A DNA stretch of 5,050 bases from CAYGWP01 sp964353455 (GTDB taxonomy: Bacteria > Planctomycetota > Phycisphaerae > FEN-1346). The translations under genes were made by a program, and so were the position numbers. A model generated the notes under the pieces. That model saw only the letters and a program-made list of their open reading frames with translations, ran no database searches and was not told the DNA's origin. Of this stretch, positions 1 through 5,050 are shown piece by piece (positions within the stretch are counted from its first letter, which is position 1; the number at the start of each line of letters is the position of its first letter). The stretch lies in assembly GCA_964353455.1 (NCBI GenBank), contig CAYGWP010000546.1, positions 1 to 5,050 of the forward strand. The letters run 5' to 3'.

Positions 1-24
1 GCGCCAACTTCCAGGGGTTGGCGC
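1..24. repeat. Perfect 8-bp inverted repeat (GCGCCAAC / GTTGGCGC)
   Basis: GCGCCAAC at 1-8 is the exact reverse complement of GTTGGCGC at 17-24, with an 8-base loop between them. The right arm merges into the 9-bp tandem repeats that follow, so the structure may be the edge of a larger dispersed repeat that is cut by the window start. There is no T-run after it, so it is not an intrinsic terminator for a + strand transcript. Confidence 0.6.
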
Positions 25-53
25 CCTTGGCGCTCTTGGCGCTCTTGGCGCCC
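18..53. repeat. Four tandem copies of a 9-bp unit, TTGGCGCYC
   Basis: Units lie at 18-26, 27-35, 36-44 and 45-53. The outer two read TTGGCGCCC and the inner two TTGGCGCTC, followed by a partial TTG at 54-56. Read on the + strand in one frame it gives Leu-Ala-Pro/Leu repeats, and on the - strand Ala-Lys-Ser/Gly repeats. All frames are open here because of the high GC content, so coding sense cannot be assigned. From memory, similar CTTGGCG-type short tandem repeats occur between genes in many environmental bacterial genomes, so I regard it as an intergenic simple repeat rather than a protein. Confidence 0.75.
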
Positions 54-58
54 TTGAA

Positions 59-73
59 TCCGCCCAAGGCGGA
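59..73. repeat. Small GC hairpin (TCCGCC-CAA-GGCGGA)
   Basis: TCCGCC at 59-64 pairs perfectly with GGCGGA at 68-73 across a 3-base loop. No T-tract follows on either strand, so a terminator role for an upstream gene is unproven. It follows the 9-bp repeat array by a few bases and may belong to the same repeat element. Confidence 0.4.
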
Positions 74-163
74 CGCCAATCCCATAGCCATTCCCCCCTC
101 CACCCCCGCCTATTCATCCGACAAAAACAGCCACAACGCACACGGCTCAACGTGGCGTTTTCA

Positions 164-193
164 CTGGCAGCGCGCCCGGCCGGATGGGATAAT
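164..193 (+). promoter_or_regulatory. Possible sigma70-type promoter for the HzsA-like gene
   Basis: CTGGCA at 164-169 matches four of six bases of the -35 consensus. GATAAT at 188-193 matches five of six of the -10 consensus. The spacer is 18 bases. It lies at the end of a relatively AT-rich stretch (about 108-193) inside an otherwise very GC-rich window, and would start transcription near position 200, just before the leader hairpin. The -35 match is weak and promoter rules in this lineage are not certain, so this is only a candidate. Confidence 0.3.
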
Positions 194-202
194 ACGTCCC
201 GC

Positions 203-224
203 CGGGCAAGGAGAGCCTTGCCCG
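203..224 (+). promoter_or_regulatory. Strong stem-loop in the 5' leader, next to the ribosome binding site
   Basis: CGGGCAAGG at 203-211 is exactly complementary to CCTTGCCCG at 216-224, giving a 9-bp stem with a 4-base AGAG loop. No T-run follows, so it is not a typical terminator. It ends 7 bases before the GGAG at 232-235 that serves the start at 243. A stem this close could affect ribosome access or mRNA stability. I cannot match it to a known riboswitch or leader family. Confidence 0.5.
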
Positions 225-231
225 AGTGCAT

Positions 232-235
232 GGAG
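232..235 (+). promoter_or_regulatory. Ribosome binding site that fixes the start of the HzsA-like gene
   Basis: GGAG lies 7 bases before the ATG at 243. The reading frame is open much further upstream, to position 18 or beyond, but only this start has a good Shine-Dalgarno site and is followed at once by a proper signal peptide. Confidence 0.7.
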
Positions 236-242
236 CCAGCCG

Positions 243-2639
243 ATGTTCCGCCGTGGCATGCCGTGGATGTTCCTTGCCGCGCTGGCGCTCGCAATGTTGA
301 CCGCGCGACCCGCGCCCGCCGCCGCCGAGGCTGTGTCGGGCAAGCCCGCCGCCGAACCGCCCGCCGTCGCCGAGGCTATATCGGGCAAGCCGGCCGACCC
401 AGCCTATCGCTCGGCTATCGAAACCGACTGGGCCGCACAGGAGAAACGTCTCGGCCGCGAGCCCGCCGAGGCGGGGTCCATCCGCGCACGCCTCGACCAT
501 GCCGCCCGCCTGCTGGCGGACCTGCGGACGATGCAGAACGGGCCGGACGTGTCGGCAGCAGCGGCCGCAATCGATGCATTCAAGGCGCAGGCCGCCGGCC
601 TCGACGCCATGGACTCCGCCGCACGCATGGCCCTGTACCTGAAGGTCCGGTGGGAGGCGCGGGAACTGGCCCTCGGGAACCCGCTGCTGGCGGGCCGCGA
701 GGTCGTCTTCCTGAAGCGCCGCCGGTTCGCATGCCAGATGCTCCATGAGTACGTGGCCTACTTCGCCGACTACAGCGGCGTGTTCGGCGGCAGCGTGTGC
801 ATCCTGGAAGAGCCGGGCCGGTCCTTCAAGACGCGGTGCCTGACCTCCAGGTTCCTGCCGCCCGGATGCTACTCGACGCCGTCCATCTCGTACGATGCCC
901 GCAGCATCTACTTCGCCTTCGGCGAGTGCGAGGGCAGGCGCGTCAATTACGGGGCCGACGAACAGCACTTCTACCACATCTACCGGACCGACCCCGCCGG
1001 CGAGGAGTTGCACCGCCTGACCGACGAGCGGTTCGACGACTTCGACCCGTGCCCCCTGCCAGACGGCGGCATCGCGTTCATGTCCACGCGGCGCGGCGGA
1101 TTCACCCGCTGCAACAACCCGTGGGAACCCATCCCTGTCTATACCCTCCACAGAATGGATGCCGACGGGAAGAACATCCGCCCGCTCTCGTTCCACGAGA
1201 CGAACGAGTGGCACCCCAACATGATGAGCGACGGCCGCATCGTGTACACCCGCTGGGACTACGTTGACCGGTCGGCCGCCAATTTCCACGGCCTCTGGGC
1301 CACCAACCCCGACGGGACGGGCGCGGTGAGCCTCTTCGGCAACTACACGGATCGCATCAACGCATGTTTCCAGGCCCATGCCATCCCCGGCTCATCGCGC
1401 ATAGTCTTCGTAGCCGGGGCGCACCACGCCGACGTGGGCGGGTCGCTCGTGATCCTCGACCCAGCCCGCGCGGGCCTCGACCGCCGGACCGGCACGGACC
1501 GCATGGACGCCATCGAGGTCCTGACGCCCGAGGTCAAGTTCCCCGAGGCCCCCGACTGGCCAACGAGTTACTTCCACAGCCCGTGGCCGCTGTCGGAGAA
1601 CTACTTCCTCGTATCGTTCGGCTACGACCGCCTGCCGGGGATGAGTTCCGGCGCCACGCGCGATTCCACGGGCATCTACTACTTCGACCGCTTCGGCGGG
1701 CTGGAACTGCTGTACCGCGACCGGCGCATGCCGGTCATGTATCCGATCCTGCTCGCCCCGCGGCCACGGCCGCCCGTCATTCCGACGATGTGCGACCCGC
1801 GCCTGGGCGACGAGGGCGAGTTCATCCTGGCCGACATGCGCCAGAACCTCATGCCCCTCCCCGAAGGGCGAAGGATCACGGCCATCCGCATATTCCAGGT
1901 GTTCCCCAAGACCACCCCAACGGTCAATCAGCCGCGCGTCGGCCACGCAAACGCCGAGGGCGCAAGGATGCTCCTCGGGACCGTGCCGGTGGAAGAGGAC
2001 GGCTCGGCGTACTTCCGCGCACCCGCCCGCAAGCCCCTCTACTTCCAGGCCGTCGATGATTCCGGCCGCGCGGTCCAGAGCATGAGGAGCATCGTGTACC
2101 TTCAGCCGGGCGAGAGGCGCGGCTGCGTGGGCTGCCACGAGCCGGTCGGCCGCGCATCGGCCGCAAGGCCCGTCCTGGCGCAGGCCCGCGCCCCGTCGGC
2201 CATCCAGCCCGGCCCGGACGGCACCCGGCCGTTCTCATATACGCGACTGGTCCAGCCGGCCCTCGACCGGAACTGCGTGCGGTGCCATGACGGCTCCGTG
2301 GGACCCGACAAGAGCCCGCTCGTCCTGACCGGCGAACCGACCAACTCATTTACACGCTCGTATGAGAGCCTGAAGCCCTTCATCCGGTGGCACGAGTGGG
2401 GCGGCGCCAGCATCTCGCAGGCGGTCACGCGGCCGGGGCATCTGGGGGCCGATGAGAGCCGCCTGACGCAGGTCCTGGCCGACGCCAAGCACGCCCCTCA
2501 CGTGAAACTCACCGCCGAGGACCGCGAGCGGCTCTTCGTGTGGCTCGACGGCAACGTCCCCTTCTACGGCACGTACGGCCCGGACGAGCAGGCCGCCCAG
2601 AAGCGCGGCGAGGCCGTCCCGCCGCCGGAAGTGCAGTAG
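243..2639 (+). CDS. Secreted diheme c-type cytochrome, hydrazine synthase alpha subunit-like (HzsA-like)
   Basis: A protein of 798 residues beginning with a clear Sec signal peptide: basic MFRRG, a hydrophobic core to about residue 19, and Ala-rich APAAA cleavage region near 25-29. It should act outside the cytoplasmic membrane. Residues about 40-150 look helical. About 155-510 has repeated strand-like segments with YDARS, MDADG and TNPDGT turns, like a beta-propeller. GTVPVEEDGSAYF (579-591) and the PGERRGCVGCHEP segment are typical of HzsA-like proteins. CVGCH (628-632) and CVRCH (678-682) are two haem c sites. By recalled comparison with Kuenenia HzsA, Cys290 (TRC) and His318 (FHE) are candidate zinc and distal haem ligands. 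The length is close to true HzsA (about 800). No hzsB/hzsC partner is in the window, so hydrazine synthesis should not be assumed; a redox role with unknown substrate is safer. The frame extends upstream to 18, but that part lacks a ribosome site and reads through the repeats. Confidence 0.8.
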   Translation: MFRRGMPWMFLAALALAMLTARPAPAAAEAVSGKPAAEPPAVAEAISGKPADPAYRSAIETDWAAQEKRLGREPAEAGSIRARLDHAARLLADLRTMQNGPDVSAAAAAIDAFKAQAAGLDAMDSAARMALYLKVRWEARELALGNPLLAGREVVFLKRRRFACQMLHEYVAYFADYSGVFGGSVCILEEPGRSFKTRCLTSRFLPPGCYSTPSISYDARSIYFAFGECEGRRVNYGADEQHFYHIYRTDPAGEELHRLTDERFDDFDPCPLPDGGIAFMSTRRGGFTRCNNPWEPIPVYTLHRMDADGKNIRPLSFHETNEWHPNMMSDGRIVYTRWDYVDRSAANFHGLWATNPDGTGAVSLFGNYTDRINACFQAHAIPGSSRIVFVAGAHHADVGGSLVILDPARAGLDRRTGTDRMDAIEVLTPEVKFPEAPDWPTSYFHSPWPLSENYFLVSFGYDRLPGMSSGATRDSTGIYYFDRFGGLELLYRDRRMPVMYPILLAPRPRPPVIPTMCDPRLGDEGEFILADMRQNLMPLPEGRRITAIRIFQVFPKTTPTVNQPRVGHANAEGARMLLGTVPVEEDGSAYFRAPARKPLYFQAVDDSGRAVQSMRSIVYLQPGERRGCVGCHEPVGRASAARPVLAQARAPSAIQPGPDGTRPFSYTRLVQPALDRNCVRCHDGSVGPDKSPLVLTGEPTNSFTRSYESLKPFIRWHEWGGASISQAVTRPGHLGADESRLTQVLADAKHAPHVKLTAEDRERLFVWLDGNVPFYGTYGPDEQAAQKRGEAVPPPEVQ
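324..391 (+). repeat. Short in-frame direct repeat after the signal peptide (period 45 bp)
   Basis: The 23 bases at 324-346 recur at 369-391 with two differences (21 of 23 identical), 45 bases apart, so the reading frame is kept. They encode AEAVSGKPA and AEAISGKPA, Ala/Pro-rich linker sequence just after the predicted signal peptidase site. This looks like a local duplication in a flexible linker with no catalytic meaning. Confidence 0.75.
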
Positions 2640-2688
2640 CCGCCACGCACCGACGTATTCTTGAGATTCCACACGTACCACCAGCAAC

Positions 2689-2694
2689 AAGGAG
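2689..2694 (+). promoter_or_regulatory. Shine-Dalgarno AAGGAG that sets a GTG start at 2702
   Basis: AAGGAG ends 7 bases before the GTG at 2702. The same frame is open back to an ATG at 2540 inside the preceding gene, but that extension overlaps the conserved C-terminus of the HzsA-like protein, is Arg/Pro-rich shadow sequence, and does not look like an isomerase N-terminus. The site therefore selects GTG. Confidence 0.85.
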
Positions 2695-2701
2695 ATCGGC
2701 C

Positions 2702-4417
2702 GTGGCGAAGGCGAGGAAACTCACGGGCGAGGTGTCGGCGAAGGCGGGACCGGTTGTGTTCGGCGTGTTCGCCACCGGCGACCCGCGGATTGATGAGGCC
2801 TCGCGCTCACGGGCCGCAAACATCGTCGGCATCGTGGCCGAGACCATCGCCAAGAACGTCCGGATGCCCGATGGCAAACCCGTCGAGGTCGTCTGGACGC
2901 CGCTCCTGGTGGACGGCGAGAAGCAGGCCGACCTTGTGGCCCGGCAGTTCAAGGCCGCCGGCGTCCAGGCCCTCGTCCTCGCACCCGACACGTGGGCATT
3001 TCCGCAACTGACCGCAATCAGTCTGCTCAGCCATTTCCCCGCCGATACGCCCCTCAACATCACCTGCGGCAACTCGGGGCCCAAGCCGGGAGTCGTCTAT
3101 GCCCACGCCCTGAATGGGGCGCTGGCGCAGATGGGCCGCCTTGCGACACTCAACGTCGGCACGTGGCCCGACACCGGCATGAAGCCCGAGATGACCCCCG
3201 CCACGGCCGAGGCCCTCATCGACTGGTGCTACGCGGCCATGACATACGTGGGCCTGAAGGGCCGTCGCGTCGCGGTCTTCGGCCACGATTCGATGGGCAT
3301 GGAGACCGCGCTTGCCCACATCCTGCCGACGCGGCGGACGTTCGGCCTTGAGATCACGCGGCTCGATATGAAACTGCTGGCCGACATGCTCGCGAAGAAG
3401 GCCTACGACGAGAAGGAACTGAAGCGCCTCCGCGCGTGGATGGATAAACACGTGGCCGAGCGCCTGGACCTCTCACAGCCGGACGGCCACGCCAAGTTCA
3501 ACCAGGGCCTGGCGATGTACCTGATCATGCGAAACCTCGTGGCCGACCTCGACGCCGTCGGCGGCGGGTTCATGAATCAACTGGAATGGGGCAGCGACCG
3601 CCGCGGCCTGCCGCTGCCGATCTGCGATGCCGCCGAGAGCCTCCTCAATTCCACGTTCGACCATCGCGGCCGCAAGCCCGCCATCCCCTTCGCCACCGAG
3701 GCCGACGTGCAGGGGCTCCTCACGATGCTCTTCATGACGTGGCTCTCCGGCGGCAACCCGCCCCTCTTCATGGATTTCCGGAAGGTCTGGGAACCGTGGG
3801 AGATCCAGGCCCTGGCCACGAAGTTGGGCGTGAAATTCACGGCCAAGGATGCGTGGGCCGAGCGCGGCTTCGTCGATGGCGACAACTCCGGCTCGGCCAG
3901 CCTCGACTGGGCGGGCAGGCCCGGCGAGTCGCCGGAGGAAATCATGAAGCGCGTGAGCATGCCCGGCGCGGAACTCTACTATTTCCCCGGCGGCGGGAAC
4001 AGCGTAACGTTCATCTCACCCGGCGGCATCGAGGGGATAGCCGGCCGCATGGCCTACAGCGACCCGGCGGGCTGCTTCAGCATGATCTGGGACGAGGCCA
4101 CGACCGCCGACCTGCCGGCGGAACTGGCCACGGTCGTCGCCAACACCTCGAACGTCACCTGGCCGCACACGTGGGTCATGCCGAAGTACGCCTCGATGGT
4201 GGAGTATAAGCAGTACGCCCCCGCCAACCACTTCCACATGACGTGGAACCTTAAGCCCGCCCGCCTGGAGCACTGGATGGACCTAGCGAACGTGCTCTCG
4301 ATCACGCCGTGGCAGTCGCGCCCTTCGTTCATCCCCGGCGTGGACCGCCCTCTGCCGCTGGCGTTCCTCCTCGGCGGCGGCGAGACAGCCGCGAAACTTC
4401 GCCGCGCGGGAAAGTAG
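2702..4417 (+). CDS. L-fucose/L-arabinose isomerase family protein
   Basis: A cytoplasmic protein of 571 residues with no signal peptide, close to the length of E. coli FucI (591). The family interconverts aldoses and ketoses (L-fucose to L-fuculose in FucI) with a divalent metal. The N-terminal part (GVFATGDPRID, with VLAPDTWAFP near residue 100) fits the substrate-binding domains of the fold. The ATEADVQGLLTM segment supplies Glu333 and LFMDFR supplies Asp358. They align with the FucI metal ligands E337 and D361, with one extra residue between them (25 versus 24). ANHFHMTWN gives His510 or His512 as the counterpart of FucI H528. The core residues are therefore kept, so it is probably an active metal-dependent isomerase, but the true sugar cannot be told: many environmental members are distant from FucI and AraA. 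It follows the HzsA-like gene by 62 bases without a visible terminator. No kinase, aldolase or transporter is in view to support a sugar pathway. Confidence 0.78.
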   Translation: MAKARKLTGEVSAKAGPVVFGVFATGDPRIDEASRSRAANIVGIVAETIAKNVRMPDGKPVEVVWTPLLVDGEKQADLVARQFKAAGVQALVLAPDTWAFPQLTAISLLSHFPADTPLNITCGNSGPKPGVVYAHALNGALAQMGRLATLNVGTWPDTGMKPEMTPATAEALIDWCYAAMTYVGLKGRRVAVFGHDSMGMETALAHILPTRRTFGLEITRLDMKLLADMLAKKAYDEKELKRLRAWMDKHVAERLDLSQPDGHAKFNQGLAMYLIMRNLVADLDAVGGGFMNQLEWGSDRRGLPLPICDAAESLLNSTFDHRGRKPAIPFATEADVQGLLTMLFMTWLSGGNPPLFMDFRKVWEPWEIQALATKLGVKFTAKDAWAERGFVDGDNSGSASLDWAGRPGESPEEIMKRVSMPGAELYYFPGGGNSVTFISPGGIEGIAGRMAYSDPAGCFSMIWDEATTADLPAELATVVANTSNVTWPHTWVMPKYASMVEYKQYAPANHFHMTWNLKPARLEHWMDLANVLSITPWQSRPSFIPGVDRPLPLAFLLGGGETAAKLRRAGK

Positions 4418-4448
4418 GCAGCCACCTGTTTGGAGCGGATCAAGGTTA

Positions 4449-4476
4449 TTGACTTATACGCCAATAGCGGTAGAAT
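4449..4476 (+). promoter_or_regulatory. Near-consensus promoter of the toxin-antitoxin module
   Basis: TTGACT at 4449-4454 (five of six) and TAGAAT at 4471-4476 (five of six) are 16 bases apart, the best promoter match in the window. The sequence between and across them (TTATACGCC ... GCGGTAGAA, 4454-4475) is an imperfect dyad, matching at six of nine positions, which could be an operator for the Xre antitoxin. It lies in the short 63-base gap after the isomerase-like gene, consistent with the module having its own transcription. It overlaps the ATG at 4475, which argues for the later start at 4481. Confidence 0.55.
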
Positions 4477-4480
4477 GAAG

Positions 4481-4735
4481 ATGAAGCGAGTTCTGCTTTC
4501 ACCGACGGCAGCGCACGACTTCGGCGAGTTGCCCGAAGTCATCCAGACGCGGGTCCTGGGGATTGTGGAACGGTTGGGACACTGGCCCGAAGTGAGCGGC
4601 GCCAAGCCGCTCCGCGGAAGGCTGGCGGGCCGCTACCGTATGCGGACCGGCGACTATCGGGTGCAATTTCGCCTGGAAGGTGGAACCGTGATGGTGGAGC
4701 GCATCGGCCACCGCGACGGCTTTTATGAGGATTGA
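4481..4735 (+). CDS. RelE/ParE-family type II toxin
   Basis: An 84-residue protein of typical size for this fold. RelE-type members cleave mRNA at the ribosome and ParE-type members poison gyrase; which applies is not decidable here. The start MKRVLLSPTAAHDF gives the usual first strand and helix. LPEVIQTRVLGIVERL (18-32) is the second helix. AKPLRGRLAGRYRMRTGDYRVQF (41-63) is the hallmark strand pair with Lys42, Arg45, Arg47, Arg51, Arg53 and Arg60. VERIGHRDGFYED is the usual C-terminal strand and tail, with His77, Arg78 and Tyr82. These basic residues resemble the active site of RNA-cleaving members. Alternative in-frame starts are TTG at 4430 and ATG at 4475; 4481 fits the family best and is just downstream of the promoter. 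The antitoxin gene begins 3 bases after the stop, a toxin-first order as in higBA. Confidence 0.85.
   Translation: MKRVLLSPTAAHDFGELPEVIQTRVLGIVERLGHWPEVSGAKPLRGRLAGRYRMRTGDYRVQFRLEGGTVMVERIGHRDGFYED
4727..4730 (+). promoter_or_regulatory. Ribosome binding site of the antitoxin gene
   Basis: GAGG lies 8 bases before the ATG at 4739 and inside the last codons of the toxin gene, so the two genes are likely co-translated from one message. Confidence 0.55.
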
Positions 4736-4738
4736 ATA

Positions 4739-5050
4739 ATGGCATCTCAAACACTGACTGTGGCAGGCCGGAAGTTCGTCCTTCTGCCGAAGCGCGAGTA
4801 CGAGAAACTCCGCACGCTCGCCCGGGCCGCCGCCGAAAGCGACGAACCTTCCCTGCCCAGGCCCGATGCCCAAGGCAACTACCCGGCCGTCGAGTTCGCC
4901 CGCGCGTCGCTGGCGCGCAAGATAATTCGCCGCCGGCGCGCGGCAAGTCTGAGCCAGGCGGCGTTGGCCCGACAAGCAGGCATCCGCCCGGAAACGCTAA
5001 ACCGCATCGAACGCGCCAAGGCCAGCGCCGACGTGGGAACCGTAGAGAAA
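4739..5050 (+). CDS. Xre-family (helix-turn-helix) antitoxin, cut by the window end
   Basis: An open frame of 104 codons from ATG 4739 with no stop before the window ends, so the C-terminus is missing. Residues about 61-104 form an HTH_3/Xre DNA-binding domain: KIIRRRRAASLSQAALARQA, then GIRPETLNRIERAKA, then ADVGTVEK. This matches the Cro/C1-type repressor pattern, with the recognition helix near 82-92. The first 30 residues (TVAGRKFVLLPKREYEKLRT) resemble the VVLP-EEYE-L N-terminus of Phd/YefM-type antitoxins, so the toxin-binding part may be N-terminal and joined to the HTH by a linker (about 31-55, Pro-rich and acidic). It should neutralise the toxin and repress their shared promoter. It starts 3 bases after the toxin stop. 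The call is firm; the exact subfamily is not. Confidence 0.85.
   Translation, partial: MASQTLTVAGRKFVLLPKREYEKLRTLARAAAESDEPSLPRPDAQGNYPAVEFARASLARKIIRRRRAASLSQAALARQAGIRPETLNRIERAKASADVGTVEK

Noticed and set aside
1..53. CRISPR array
   Set aside because: The 9-bp units are directly adjacent with no spacers, so this is a simple tandem repeat.
2..91. Possible - strand gene start (ATG at 91, preceded by a GGAGGGG-like purine run) leaving the window on the left
   Set aside because: Only about 30 codons are visible and most of them are the 9-bp repeat, giving Ala-Lys-Ser repeats. All frames are open here, so I cannot support a gene, although the left flank could change this.
18..242. N-terminal extension of the HzsA-like frame from a TTG at 18
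   Set aside because: It reads through the tandem repeat and leader hairpin, lacks a ribosome binding site, and would bury the signal peptide at 243 inside the protein.
147..1379. Long - strand open frame of 410 codons opposite the HzsA-like gene
   Set aside because: It is antisense to a gene with clear family motifs. Its translation is Val/Gly/Arg/Ala-rich with no recognisable domain, as expected from high-GC third positions.
1392..2138. - strand open frame of 248 codons
   Set aside because: It is opposite conserved HzsA-like coding sequence including the first haem motif region, with no motif of its own.
2540..2701. N-terminal extension of the isomerase-like frame from an ATG at 2540
   Set aside because: It overlaps the end of the HzsA-like gene in another frame and is Arg/Pro-rich. 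The GTG at 2702 has an excellent AAGGAG site.
4418..4480. Terminator between the isomerase-like gene and the toxin
   Set aside because: I found no stem followed by a T-run in this gap. Read-through into the module is possible, although it seems to have its own promoter.
4054..4605. - strand open frame of 183 codons across the isomerase end and the toxin start
   Set aside because: It covers the opposite strand of two well-supported genes and the promoter region, and shows no domain.

Overview
The window is GC-rich and densely coding, with every supported gene on the + strand. It looks like a chromosomal piece of a planctomycete-like bacterium. That reading rests on the first gene, a secreted diheme protein of the hydrazine-synthase-alpha (HzsA)-like family, which I know mainly from Planctomycetota, and on the high-GC codon use. 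No marker gene fixes the taxonomy, so it is inference.

Positions 1-242 are a non-coding leader. They hold a perfect 8-bp inverted repeat, four tandem copies of a 9-bp unit (TTGGCGCYC), a small GC hairpin, a relatively AT-rich stretch with a possible sigma70-type promoter, and a strong 9-bp hairpin next to the ribosome binding site of the first gene. Positions 243-2639 encode the HzsA-like protein: signal peptide, helical N-terminal part, beta-propeller-like middle, and two CXXCH haem sites. After a 62-base gap with a clear Shine-Dalgarno site, positions 2702-4417 encode a cytoplasmic L-fucose/L-arabinose-isomerase-family protein with recognisable metal-binding residues. No terminator is visible between the two, so they may share a transcript. 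There is no obvious metabolic link between a periplasmic haem protein and a sugar isomerase-like enzyme.

From 4418 to the right edge the content changes to a type II toxin-antitoxin module. A RelE/ParE-fold toxin of 84 residues is followed 3 bases later by an Xre-type antitoxin that runs off the window. A near-consensus promoter lies immediately before, and overlaps, the toxin start region.

The most notable points are the HzsA-like protein without the other hydrazine synthase subunits, the leader hairpin, the 9-bp repeat array, and the toxin promoter that would give an almost leaderless message. I do not see convincing evidence of a wholly new system.
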